Shown one piece after another: positions 10,848 to 19,377 of a stretch of 64,000 nt of DNA; position 1 is the first letter of the stretch, and every line of letters starts with the position of its first letter. The stretch lies in NCBI RefSeq assembly GCF_017654605.1, contig NZ_CP072113.1:2852001-2916000 (forward strand), given 5' to 3'. The translations under genes were made by a program, and so were the position numbers. This DNA is from Yimella sp. cx-51 (lineage in GTDB: Bacteria; Actinomycetota; Actinomycetes; Actinomycetales; Dermatophilaceae). The notes beneath the pieces are model-generated. The model was not told the DNA's origin and made no database searches. It was given only the letters and a program-made list of their open reading frames with translations.

Positions 10848-11816
10848 CCCTTCGAGGACCTCGAGGTGATCCGCGTCGACGCGGGCATGTCGACCGCGAG
10901 GTTCTGCCAGCTCATCGACATGCCCGAGCGGACCTGGCGACGCTGGCAGGCCAAGGCACGTGCTGGCGGCCAGCCGAAAGGTCCCTGGCCGCAGCCTGCC
11001 CGCGACGCTGCGCGCGGGCTGATCCTCAAGCACGCCACGAAGCACCCGGCGTGGGGTCATCGCAAGATCTGGGCGATGGTCCGCCACGACGGGCACCTGG
11101 TGTCCGAGGCGACGGTGCTGCGCACGCTGCGTGACGAAGGACTGATCCTGCCGGCGCACTACCAGCGGGAACGTAGGAAGCTGGCCGAGCGGCGGAAGGC
11201 AGCATTCGCCAAGGAGCCGAGTGGGCCGAACCAGGTCTGGCAGCTGGACTTCAGCGAGTTCGAGACCACCACCGGCGGCACGTGGCGGCTGGCCGGCTGT
11301 CGAGACTATTGGAGTAAGTACGAGCATCCGTTCCACGTCTCACCCACCGCGAACCAGTTCGACGCCATCGACGCGATCGAGCTCGCCTTGGCCGACTACG
11401 AGGCCCTGTTCGGTCACCCGCTGGCCGACCTGTGCGAAGTCGAGGTCGAAACCGGGGAGATCAAGCCGGTGGTCACGATCGTCACTGACAACGGTAGCCC
11501 GTTCCGGTCTTTCCGGTTCGAGGCCTTCATCCTCAAGCACCCCGAGTTGGCTCACGTTCGCACCCGGGTGAAGAGCCCCGGGCAGAACGGCTCACGCGAG
11601 CGCGGGTTCGGCACCTTGAAGTACGAGCGGCTCTACATCGACGAGATCGACGACGCCGTCATGCTCGCCAAGCACGCCGCGGAGTACCGGATCGAGTACA
11701 ACTCGATCAGGCCGCACGAGGCGATCGCCTGGAACAGGTCGCTGGACGTGCACCTGGGAATCGCCGACCCGACGATCCCCACCTTTCAAACCGAGAAGTC
11801 CCTGCCATGTTCTTGA
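10848..11816 (+). pseudogene. Transposase OrfB (rve/DDE integrase) of the middle IS, 5' separated
   Basis: Integrase-core transposase cut off from its 5' end by the ISL3 element. In the remaining part there is a helix-turn-helix region (FCQLIDMPERTWRRWQAKAR), an HTH_21-like segment (HPAWGHRKIWAMVRHDGH) and the DDE core: WQLDFSEFE, VTDNGSPFRS and GQNGSRERGFGTLKYE. It ends within the right inverted repeat. An ATG at 10830 inside the ISL3 repeat could allow translation of most of it, but transposition would also need OrfA. Confidence 0.75.
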
Positions 11817-11876
11817 CGCGGGACACTCCTCATCCTTTCCAGGAATCAGAGCCTCCGCCATACCCGGGGCGATTCA

Positions 11877-12144
11877 CGGCGCCGCACAGGCCTGATTAGG
11901 GTTCCGCAGGTCGACGCCGCGCGTATCAAACATGGGACGTGGGACGAGTCGCAGCCGACTCATGCAGGGGTGAGGGGTTGTTCCACGCCCAGGCCAACGT
12001 CGCATCGATCCCTGAAAAATCTTGGTGCACACCCTCGATGCGGAAGAGCCGACAAACCCACCCTGGACACCAGCCTGCCGATCGCGTTCGGTTCGGACGC
12101 CGTCGCGCCGCGCTGGTTCCGCCGACGTTGATCGGTGACTCAGC
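11877..12144. other. Non-coding stretch right of the IS nest
   Basis: About 270 bases between the outer IS3 end and the stop of the lower-GC membrane gene. Open frames here are short and have no recognisable product. I see no hairpin or promoter worth naming. Confidence 0.4.
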
Positions 12145-12564
12145 CTAGTCGTTAGTCGCTTCACCCCGCAGAACCTGCGGAAAAACTCGGTCGAAGTAGC
12201 GGACCGTGACGACTCCTTCACCAGCGAGCACAGTCACCGAGTCGCCAGAAGGAAATTTAGCAAAAGGTGCAAAATTCGTTCCGTTTAGTTCAACAAGGTC
12301 GACCCGAAATTCTTCGCCGTCGACGAGCAACACCGTGCCCTTACTTGTGGTTTTGAGTTTCCCATCCAGTGTCTTCCGACTCCAATACTGGGATCTGACT
12401 ACCCCTGACAGCGTGAGCACGATGAAGACCACCAGCCCCGCATACCAGTCATGGCCGTTTATGCTCGCCGCCCATACGCCGAGCACCAAACCCGCCAAAA
12501 CGCCTGGCAGAAGTAGCCAGCACCGAAATCGTGAAGTAGAAACCTCAGCACCAGTCAGATCCAT
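12145..12564 (-). CDS. Small membrane protein, candidate immunity protein for the RHS tip
   Basis: A 139-residue protein with two transmembrane segments (about residues 15-34 and 40-58) followed by a hydrophilic C-terminal domain. Its base composition is clearly lower in GC than its neighbours. It begins ten bases before the end of an RHS-type toxin tip on the same strand, the usual place for an immunity gene. I do not recognise the family. The immunity role is inferred from position only; a membrane immunity protein would fit a toxin tip that itself carries a hydrophobic segment. Confidence 0.65.
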   Translation of the reverse strand: MDLTGAEVSTSRFRCWLLLPGVLAGLVLGVWAASINGHDWYAGLVVFIVLTLSGVVRSQYWSRKTLDGKLKTTSKGTVLLVDGEEFRVDLVELNGTNFAPFAKFPSGDSVTVLAGEGVVTVRYFDRVFPQVLRGEATND

Positions 12565-13403
12565 CGAGATTCGTTTCTAAAAGTTCGGTGACTGGGAGTG
12601 TACCTCGGAGGAGCTGGGCGCCTGTATTTGGTTGCATATCCGAGCGACGAACGCCAAGCGTTGATGCTCGTCCAGGCAATTGTCCTAACCGCCCTAGATT
12701 TGAACCCCTGTCGAATTATCCTATAAGCGCCACCGCCGACCCCTCCAGTAAACAGACTCATTCCGCCGATCGCGGTATTCTTCAAGTCTCCTGCGGCGAG
12801 ATATCCAATCATCGAAACGGCCCCACACGCCATACCGATAGACCCAGGTATCCAGGCGCACATACTCGCCAGGTTCCCTACGAACCTCCCTGCAGAGGCG
12901 ACTGCTCGAGCGGTCTTCTTTACCCATTTTGGCCATCCCCATTGTCCGGTGGTGTCGGTGTTGTTGATGGGGTCGGTGGGGTATCCGAATGATGTGTGGT
13001 TGCCGCCGGGGATGGGGTCGGGGCTGGTGAAGGCGCCGGTGACCCAGTTGTAGTAGCGGACTCCCATGAGGGTGGGGCCGACGGCGTCGGTGCTGGTTTC
13101 GCGTTGTTTCGCGCCGAGCCACCCGTATCCGAGGGGGCCGGTGATGGTGGGTGCGGCGGCTGGGCCGCCGTATTCGGCCCAGCGTTGCCACCCGTTCACG
13201 GATGTCGCCGCGACCCCGGTGGCCTGGTTGGCGGGGATGGTGATCGCGGTGACGGTGTTGTCGTGCGGGTCAACCACCGTGATTGATACCTCCCCGGTGC
13301 TGCTGATGGTCGCGCCCAGGTCACCGCTGATCGAGTCGGTGTACCTGGTCAGCTGCGGGGCACCATTCTTCGGTGTGGTGATCGACCAGGCCGGGTTGTC
13401 TGA
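12555..13403 (-). pseudogene. Orphan RHS-repeat protein C-terminal tip (polymorphic toxin cassette)
   Basis: The frame shows the end of an RHS/YD-repeat protein: RYTDSISGDLGATI, then SVNGWQRWAEYGGPA, then the RHS core signature LMGVRYYNWVTGAFTSPDPI ending NNTDTTGQWG. A 125-residue tip follows with a Gly/Ala-rich hydrophobic stretch (ASMCAWIPGSIGMACGAVSM, AIGGMSLFTGGVGGGAY) and a basic tail. The several-thousand-base body that normally precedes it is absent, and the frame is stopped by TAG at 13449-13451. It is either a silent spare tip or the remains of a toxin gene. The tip matches no toxin family I know. Confidence 0.8.
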
Positions 13404-13616
13404 TCGACGCCGAAGGCCACCACAGCAGCAGCCTGACCGAAACGCATCCTATGACCCGTGAAACACATCACAATCCACGACGCGCGCGTGTGTGACCGTT
13501 TCGTTACAAACGGTCGGCTCCAATTGACCGGCGGAGAGGCCCAAATCTCTTCACCATTTCAACTCACGTAGATCCTCAATGCAGCCCGCTGGCGGCCTCC
13601 GATCCGCAAGGCTGCG

Positions 13617-14114
13617 TCACTCCGGGCCACCCGGGTTGCACTGGGCATCAATGACCGCCTTCATCGGCACCACCAGACGCCAGGGCTCGAGATTCCAGGT
13701 CGGCTTGTCGCGGGCGAAACGCCAGTGGCAGCTGAACTGCCGCTGCATCGAGATGCCTGCCGCCTTCGGTTCGCGCTGCAGCACTTCCACCCAGGCCTTC
13801 ACTTCGGCGTCCGGACTGGTGGCTGTTCGCCCTTGCTCGGTCGGCGTGATGTGCAGGCTCTTCCCCCGAGCGCCGCTCACCCATTCCATGCGGGCGATGT
13901 AGCCACTGCTCTTGGTCGACGTGCTCGACGCCGAACTACTCGGCGTCGAGGGCGCTGCGGACGTCGACGGCATGGACGTGCTGGGCGAAGAAGTCGACCC
14001 GACCGAGGAAGTCGTGCGCGCTTCGATCTCCTGGCCGACGGTTTCTTTCGGACCGGACGAACACGCCGTGGCCAGCATGAGAACGACCACTACCCCCGCA
14101 GATCGCTGCACCAT
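13617..14114 (-). CDS. DUF2599-domain lipoprotein
   Basis: Exported protein of 165 residues. The signal sequence ends LMLATACSSG (probable lipidated Cys; the lipobox is slightly atypical), followed by a Ser/Thr/Pro-rich linker to about residue 70. The C-terminal domain carries the DUF2599 hallmarks: GARGKSLHITPTEQGR, QFSCHWRFARDKPTWNLEPW and CNPGG. Function of the family is unknown. I chose ATG 14114 because the hexamer CAGACT lies exactly six bases upstream (probable leaderless start); a GTG two codons earlier is also open. It lies beside the lower-GC RHS island but has normal GC. Confidence 0.8.
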   Translation of the reverse strand: MVQRSAGVVVVLMLATACSSGPKETVGQEIEARTTSSVGSTSSPSTSMPSTSAAPSTPSSSASSTSTKSSGYIARMEWVSGARGKSLHITPTEQGRTATSPDAEVKAWVEVLQREPKAAGISMQRQFSCHWRFARDKPTWNLEPWRLVVPMKAVIDAQCNPGGPE

Positions 14115-14126
14115 GACCACAGTCTG

Positions 14127-14759
14127 CTACCCGACCGATCGAGATCGGCGTAGTACCCGCAGCGAACCGTATTCACCGACTTGCTCGAAGCCGCCGTCAG
14201 TCACCGCAGCCTGCACGACGTGCCACGGCGCTTGCCCACCATCGACCGGGTCGGGGAAGACGTCGTGCACAAGCAACAGACCACCCGACACCACATGGGG
14301 CGCGAAGGCACGGTAGTCGTGCTGGGCGGTGTCCTCTGTGTGGTTGCCGTCGAGGAAGAGCAGTTGCACCGGGCTCCCCCACCACGTGGCGACCACACGG
14401 GTGTCGGCAACGACGGCGCTGAGGACGTCCGCGTTCGCATCGAGCACCGGCCGGAAGTGCGGCAACGTGTCGAGCCGGCCGGTCGACTCATCGACGAGGG
14501 TGGTGTCGTGCCATTCCCACCCGGGCTGGTTCTCCTCCGAGCCGTGATGATGGTCGACAGTCACGAGCCGGGCGCCCGCCTGGCGCGCGGCGTCGGCCAG
14601 CAGCACCGTCGACTTACCGCAGTAGGTGCCGATCTCCAGCCAGGTGCCAGCGCCAGCTTCCAACGCCACGGCGTGCAGCGCGCGGGCTTCGTCCTCGGGC
14701 ATGAAGCCGGTGGTGGAGGTGAAGCGCTCCCACACCTGCGGGGCGATCGAGCCGGTCAC
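14127..14759 (-). CDS. Class I SAM-dependent methyltransferase (Methyltransf_24-like)
   Basis: Predicted small-molecule methyltransferase of 210 residues. The SAM-binding motif I is TWLEIGTYCGKSTVLL (about residues 36-51), and the acidic loop is RLVTVDHHHGSEE. LLFLDGNHTEDTAQHDYRAF resembles the Methyltransf_24/CmcI group, where His and Asp residues can bind a metal. The GTG start overlaps the stop of the preceding toroid-protein gene by four bases, so it is the last gene of a five-gene coupled operon. The substrate is unknown. Confidence 0.8.
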   Translation of the reverse strand: MTGSIAPQVWERFTSTTGFMPEDEARALHAVALEAGAGTWLEIGTYCGKSTVLLADAARQAGARLVTVDHHHGSEENQPGWEWHDTTLVDESTGRLDTLPHFRPVLDANADVLSAVVADTRVVATWWGSPVQLLFLDGNHTEDTAQHDYRAFAPHVVSGGLLLVHDVFPDPVDGGQAPWHVVQAAVTDGGFEQVGEYGSLRVLRRSRSVG

Positions 14760-15820
14760 GAGGCGGCTCCTTCGAGTGCCCCACCCCAGCCGGTCCAACT
14801 CCCGGCGTCGCGGAAGATGGACGCCGCGCCGGTGGTTTGGGTGAGCGCGTCCGCTGCCAGCAGCATCGCGGCCGCCGACCAGGTGGTCTGCTCCACCGGC
14901 CACACTTGGTCGTTGGGGATGTTCTTGCCGGTCCAGTAGCCACCGGTCGTCGGGTCGTACAAGAACTGCACCTGCTCGAAGACCTCGACGGCGCGGTCGT
15001 GATCGCCCATGGCATCGAGGGCAGCGACGAGTTCGACGGTCTCCGCCGCGGTCACCCACGGCTCGTCTCGCACGCATCGCACCCCGCGACCGGGCCAGTA
15101 GTAACCGTCCCAGGCGCCGTCGATCCGCTGCCGGGCCGCCTCACCGCGCAATGCGCCGGTCAGCACCGGGTAGTACCAGTCCATCGAATACCGCGATCGG
15201 TCGGCGAACTCCTCCGGCCGGTGACGGATCGCGTCCCGCAGTGCACGCCCGGCCACCCGCCAGCGCGGACGATCGTGTCCGAGGGTTTCGGCGATGAGGC
15301 AGGCGCACTCCATGGCTTGCAGCGTGCTGCTGCTACCGGTGAGCAACGCCAGCGAGTCCCATTGGCGATCAGCACTCAGCGCCCATGAGATCGCCCCTGA
15401 CGGAAGCTGACCGCGCACCGCGAAGTTGATCGCCGATTCCACCGTCGGCCATAGCCGCGCGAGCGCCGCAGCCTGACCGGTGGCGAGGTAGTAGTGCCAC
15501 ACCCCGACCGCGATGTAGGCGCACTGGTTGGTGTCGGCGGCCTCTTCCTGCACTACGCCGTTCGTCTGCAGCATGGGCCACGAACCGTCCGGACGCTGGT
15601 TGCGCGCCGACCACAGCAGACCCGCCATCGCCTCGTCGTACCGGCCGGCGACGGTGAGGCCCATGACCGCTTCCACGTGATCCCACGGGTCGAGTTGACC
15701 ACCGGTGAACCACGGCAACGCGCCGTTGGCGTCCTGCTGCGAGGCGATGAACGCACCGATCTTCTCCACCTGCGATGTGGAGATCAATCCGGTTGCGTCC
15801 CAACGGTTCACCGGCTGCAT
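14756..15820 (-). CDS. Prenyltransferase-like (alpha/alpha) toroid protein
   Basis: A 354-residue protein built of helical repeats with aromatic and Gly-containing turns: QQDANGALPWFTGGQLDPWD, RNQRPDGSWPML, DPTTGGYWTG. This is the pattern of the alpha/alpha toroid superfamily that includes prenyltransferase beta subunits and terpene cyclases; such genes are often labelled prenyltransferase. The cyclase DXDD motif is not present, so cyclisation is not supported, and a glycoside-processing toroid is also possible. It shares one base with the stop of the methyltransferase before it and four with the start of the one after it. Confidence 0.7.
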   Translation of the reverse strand: MQPVNRWDATGLISTSQVEKIGAFIASQQDANGALPWFTGGQLDPWDHVEAVMGLTVAGRYDEAMAGLLWSARNQRPDGSWPMLQTNGVVQEEAADTNQCAYIAVGVWHYYLATGQAAALARLWPTVESAINFAVRGQLPSGAISWALSADRQWDSLALLTGSSSTLQAMECACLIAETLGHDRPRWRVAGRALRDAIRHRPEEFADRSRYSMDWYYPVLTGALRGEAARQRIDGAWDGYYWPGRGVRCVRDEPWVTAAETVELVAALDAMGDHDRAVEVFEQVQFLYDPTTGGYWTGKNIPNDQVWPVEQTTWSAAAMLLAADALTQTTGAASIFRDAGSWTGWGGALEGAAS

Positions 15821-16536
15821 CAGCGGTGCTCCGGCTTACGCAGATAGACCACGAAACTCTTGCCGAGCACAGGGTCGAGCGCCTGCTCGGCGACCCGGGT
15901 GACCAGCGGGGCGCTCATCATGTCCCAGACCAGCAGCCGGTGGTAGGCCTTGGTCGCAAAGTTGTCGCTGTCGGTGCCGACCGCGCACTTCAGCCACCAG
16001 TAGGGCGAGTGCAGCGCGTGGGCGTGGTGCTGGTCATAAGGCACGAACCCGGCCCGGCGCAGTTTGTCGACCAGTTCGCTGGCCTTGTAGATGCGGATGT
16101 GACCGCCCTCCACCTCGTGGTACTCGTCCGAGAGTTTCCAGCAGACCTGCTCGGGCCAGTTGCGCGGCACGGTGACGGCCACCAGACCACCCGGCTTGGT
16201 GATGCGGAAGAGCTCGGCCATCACCTCTTCGTCCTCGTGGATGTGTTCCAGGATCTCCGAGGCGATCACCCGGTCGAACCTGTCGTCGTCGTAGGGCATC
16301 GCGCGTGCATCGCCGGCCTGCACCACCGCGATGGCCGGGAAGCCTGCCTCGCCTTCGAGTTCCATCGCACCGAACATCGTCTTGACGTCGGCGAGGTCGG
16401 CCTCGTTCATGTCGAACGCCGTGACATTGCAGCCGCGCCGGTACGCCTCGAAGGAGTGCCGCCCCTGGCCGCATCCCACATCGATCAGGGACATCCCTGC
16501 CGAGACCGGGAAGCGGTCGAAATCAACGGTGAGCAT
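15820..16536 (-). CDS. Class I SAM-dependent methyltransferase
   Basis: A 238-residue Methyltransf_11/25-type enzyme. Motif I is SLIDVGCGQGRHSFEA (about residues 15-30), motif II is NVTAFDMNEADL, and the post-I region is FDRVIASEILEHIHEDEEVM. The C-terminal part is rich in aromatic residues (HHAHALHSPYWWLKCAVG). I moved the start to ATG 16536, preceded by AAGGAG at eight bases; the longer frame upstream overlaps the glycosyltransferase and is a shadow. The first 14 bases overlap the end of the GT4 gene. Confidence 0.85.
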   Translation of the reverse strand: MLTVDFDRFPVSAGMSLIDVGCGQGRHSFEAYRRGCNVTAFDMNEADLADVKTMFGAMELEGEAGFPAIAVVQAGDARAMPYDDDRFDRVIASEILEHIHEDEEVMAELFRITKPGGLVAVTVPRNWPEQVCWKLSDEYHEVEGGHIRIYKASELVDKLRRAGFVPYDQHHAHALHSPYWWLKCAVGTDSDNFATKAYHRLLVWDMMSAPLVTRVAEQALDPVLGKSFVVYLRKPEHR

Positions 16537-17800
16537 GGGGGTTCTCCTTGTGGTTGCGTCGGGCCGCGATGACGTCCCGATAGAGCTGCGTGGTCTGCTG
16601 CGCCACCGCAGCCCAGCTGTAGGTCGACACCGCCCGCTCGCGTCCGGCAGCACCCATGGCTGCGGCCCGCTGCGGGTCGGTGAGGACGTCGGTCAGTGAA
16701 TGCGCCAGTGCCGCAGCGTCGCCCGGCGGGACGAGCACTCCGGCGCCACCGGCGACCAGGGTGGGTAGCGCGCCCACCGCGGAGGCGACGACCGGCGTTG
16801 CGCAAGCCATCGCCTCGATCGCCGGCAGCGAGAAGCCTTCGTAGCGCGACGGGACGACGAGCGCCTGCGCCGAGCCGATGAGGGATGCGAGTTCGTCGTC
16901 GGTGAGCCCGGCCCGGAAGGTCACCCGGTCGAGCAGACCCGCATCGGCGAGCAGCTTGGCGGTGCGGTCGCTGCACGAACCGACGATCACCAGCTCGCTC
17001 CAGACGTCCGGATTCATTTGCCCGACGGCCTCGATGAGCACCGGCACGCCCTTCAGCGGGACGTCCGCGGAGGCGATCGTCACCAGACGGCCGGGCACAC
17101 GGGGCGTGGTTGACGGCTGGAAGACGTCCACCGCGACTCCCACCGGCACGATGCTGATGCGATCGGCCGGCACCCCGAAATCGGTGGTGATGTCGCGCGC
17201 CGAACCCTCCGAGACGGTGAGTACGTGGGAGCTGCGTTGCGCGACCCGGCGCTGCATGCCGAGGAAGCCGTACCAGCGCCGTTTGGTGATGTGCTCCCAC
17301 CCGCGAGCGTGCTGCAGCTCAAGCCGACGGTCGGCACTGATCGGGTGATGGATGGTCGTCAGCAGCGGCAGGCCGCGCCGCTCCAGCCGCAGAATGCCCG
17401 GGGCGAGGGTCTGGTTGTCGTGCAGGATGTCGAACTCACTAATTCGCGGCCCGAGCACCTGCTCCAGGCGTCGTCCGAACGTGCGCGGTTCGGGGAAGCC
17501 CGCCGTGCACATCGTGGCGTACTCCAATACGTCTGTGCCGGAACGGAATTCACGCAACGCCGGACGCCGGAACGGGTCGTCGTCCCGGTAGAGGTCGAGA
17601 CTCGGCACCTTCGTGAGCCGGACGCCAGGGTCGAGCTGCGGGTAGGGCGGGCCGCTGAAGACCTCCACCTCGTGCCCGACCGCCACGAGTTCGCGCGACA
17701 GGTTGCGCACGTAGATGCCCTGCCCGCCCGAGTGCGGCTTGCTGCGATACGAAGCCAGCGCGATCCGCAGACCGCGCCGTGAGGCTGCTTGCTCGGGCAT
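16523..17800 (-). CDS. Family 4 glycosyltransferase
   Basis: GT-B retaining glycosyltransferase of 425 residues that transfers a sugar from an activated donor to an unknown acceptor. The N-terminal acceptor domain contains SKPHSGGQGIYVRNLSRELV. The C-terminal donor domain has the EX7E element in PSRYEGFSLPAIEAMACATP (about residues 316-335), followed by GVLVPPGDAAALA. The ATG lies three bases after the stop of the monooxygenase gene, so translation is probably coupled. It belongs to the five-gene operon running from 19300 to 14127. Confidence 0.9.
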   Translation of the reverse strand: MPEQAASRRGLRIALASYRSKPHSGGQGIYVRNLSRELVAVGHEVEVFSGPPYPQLDPGVRLTKVPSLDLYRDDDPFRRPALREFRSGTDVLEYATMCTAGFPEPRTFGRRLEQVLGPRISEFDILHDNQTLAPGILRLERRGLPLLTTIHHPISADRRLELQHARGWEHITKRRWYGFLGMQRRVAQRSSHVLTVSEGSARDITTDFGVPADRISIVPVGVAVDVFQPSTTPRVPGRLVTIASADVPLKGVPVLIEAVGQMNPDVWSELVIVGSCSDRTAKLLADAGLLDRVTFRAGLTDDELASLIGSAQALVVPSRYEGFSLPAIEAMACATPVVASAVGALPTLVAGGAGVLVPPGDAAALAHSLTDVLTDPQRAAAMGAAGRERAVSTYSWAAVAQQTTQLYRDVIAARRNHKENPHAHR

Positions 17801-17803
17801 GGA

Positions 17804-19300
17804 TCAGGCGATCGCCGGAGCGGCCGGCTCCTCGATCGTGTGGGGCTCACCGGCGCGCACGAAAACCATGTCCTGGGCGACATTCGCCTTGCGGGTGTCG
17901 CGCCGGTCGCGCAGGTAGTTCTGGTGCAGGAACCACGGCGCGCGGTCGCCCTGCTTCGGGAACTCCGCCATCGCCCGCAGCACGTAGCCGCTGTTGAGGT
18001 CGAGCGCCGGCTGCGAAGGCATCTGTGATTCCACGTGCGGGTAGCCGTAGGCGTAACCGTGCGCGTCCTGGTAGTTGATGAAGGTGCAGAGGTACTGCGA
18101 CGACAGGTCGGCGCGCAGCGTCCAGGAGGCGTTGGTGTAGCCGACGCACATCGCGGCGTTCGGCACGCCGCTGACCATCATGCCGCGGTAGATGTAGCGA
18201 TCACCGAGGTCGACCTTTTCGCCGTCGACCTCCAAGCTCGCCCCACCCGCTGCGAGCATCTTCAGGCCGGTGGCCGTGACGATCACGTCGGCGTCGAGCA
18301 CCCGGCCGCTGCCGGTGCGAATGCCTTCGGGCACAAAGGAATCGATGGTGTCGGTGACGACATTGACGCCCTTCTCGCGGATCGCAGTGAAGAGGTCACC
18401 GTCGGGTACGAGGCACAGGCGCTGGTCCCACGGGTTGTAAGGCGGGGTGAAGTCACGATCGGTGACGTCGGTGCCACGCACCTGCGTCATGACGCCCTTG
18501 CGCAGCAGCGTGCCCACGGCCTTGGGTGCCTTGCGGCTGGCCTGGTAGAGCGCGAGCGCCTGCACGGCGTTCTTCATCCGGATCGCCGAGTAGGCGCGCT
18601 CGGGTGAAGCGACGCGACGCAGCAGGCCGGCGAGCGGGTCAAAGTTCGGTAGCGAGAGGACGTAGGACGGCGTGCGCTGCAGCATCGTCACCTGCGCTCC
18701 GCGGTCGGCGAGCGCGGGGGCGAGCGTCACGGCCGTCGCGCCGGAGCCGATCACGACGATCTCCTTGCCGCTCGGGTCGAAGTCTTGCGGCCAGAACTGC
18801 GGGTGGATCACCTCGCCGGTGAACTCTTCGAGGCCCGCGAAATCGGGCGTGTAGCCCTGGTCGTAGTCGTAGTAACCGGAGCAGAGGTAGACGTACTGCG
18901 CGGTGACGGTGCGTTCGCCCTCGGGAGTGTTGAGGGTCAGCGTCCACTGTGCGTCGCCACTCGACCACTCGGCCGAGACCAGCTTGGTGCGGTAGACGAT
19001 CTTCTCGTCGATGCCGTACTTCGCGGCGGTGCGCTTGAGGTAGTCGAGGATGTCTCCGCCGTCGGCGATCGACTTCTCCCCCGTCCACGGCTCGAAGGGC
19101 AGGCCGAGGGTGAACATGTCGGAGTCGGATCGGATGCCTGGGTACTTGAACAGATCCCAGGTGCCGCCGAGGGTGTCGCGCCCCTCGATGATCGCGAAGT
19201 CCTTGTCGGGACACATCGTCTGCAGGCGGTAACCGGCATCGATTCCGGACAACCCGGCGCCCACGACCAGGACGTCGTAGTGCTCCTTCAGTTCAGCCAT
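17804..19300 (-). CDS. ethA: EthA-type flavin-dependent Baeyer-Villiger monooxygenase
   Basis: NADPH- and FAD-dependent monooxygenase of 498 residues. Its length and sequence closely follow mycobacterial EthA from memory: VVGAGLSGIDAGYRLQ (FAD site), GGTWDLFKYPGIRSDSDM, the BVMO fingerprint FxGxxxHxxxW as FTGEVIHPQFW (about residue 158), VIGSGATAVTLAPAL (NADPH site), NPWDQRLCLVPDGDLF and ATGLKML. Family members convert ketones to esters and can oxidise thioamide prodrugs. No TetR-type EthR gene is adjacent. Instead this is the first gene of an operon with a glycosyltransferase and two methyltransferases. The ATG follows AAGGAG. Confidence 0.88.
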   Translation of the reverse strand: MAELKEHYDVLVVGAGLSGIDAGYRLQTMCPDKDFAIIEGRDTLGGTWDLFKYPGIRSDSDMFTLGLPFEPWTGEKSIADGGDILDYLKRTAAKYGIDEKIVYRTKLVSAEWSSGDAQWTLTLNTPEGERTVTAQYVYLCSGYYDYDQGYTPDFAGLEEFTGEVIHPQFWPQDFDPSGKEIVVIGSGATAVTLAPALADRGAQVTMLQRTPSYVLSLPNFDPLAGLLRRVASPERAYSAIRMKNAVQALALYQASRKAPKAVGTLLRKGVMTQVRGTDVTDRDFTPPYNPWDQRLCLVPDGDLFTAIREKGVNVVTDTIDSFVPEGIRTGSGRVLDADVIVTATGLKMLAAGGASLEVDGEKVDLGDRYIYRGMMVSGVPNAAMCVGYTNASWTLRADLSSQYLCTFINYQDAHGYAYGYPHVESQMPSQPALDLNSGYVLRAMAEFPKQGDRAPWFLHQNYLRDRRDTRKANVAQDMVFVRAGEPHTIEEPAAPAIA

Positions 19301-19377
19301 GACAGCTCCTTCGCACCGGATACGGACTCGCCCAGCCTAAGTTACTCGCCAGTTCGGCGGGGCGTCACCGCGTCCGG

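Larger units (their letters stand above)
8990..11825. mobile_element. Middle IS3-like element, interrupted by an ISL3 element
   Basis: The ends are imperfect inverted repeats beginning TGTC(G/C)CGCGTCAAGA and ending GGCAGGG: 8990-9016 on the left and 11800-11825 on the right. Without the inserted ISL3 element and one copy of its target duplication it would be about 1334 bp. It carries a helix-turn-helix OrfA and a DDE integrase OrfB in the -1 frame, as in IS3. No target duplication is visible, which fits insertion with an adjacent deletion in the outer element. Confidence 0.75.
8771..11876. mobile_element. Outer IS3-family element, internally deleted and hosting two other ISs
   Basis: The two ends are inverted repeats: TGAATCGCCCCGGG at 8771-8784 and its complement at 11863-11876. 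Weaker matching continues inward (GGAG.CTC). The element is flanked by a 3-bp duplication, CGG, at 8768-8770 and 11877-11879, as expected for IS3. Only the tail of its transposase remains on the left (8801-8986) and about 37 bases of its other end on the right. About 1 kb of its own sequence is therefore missing, presumably lost when the middle element inserted. Confidence 0.75.
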
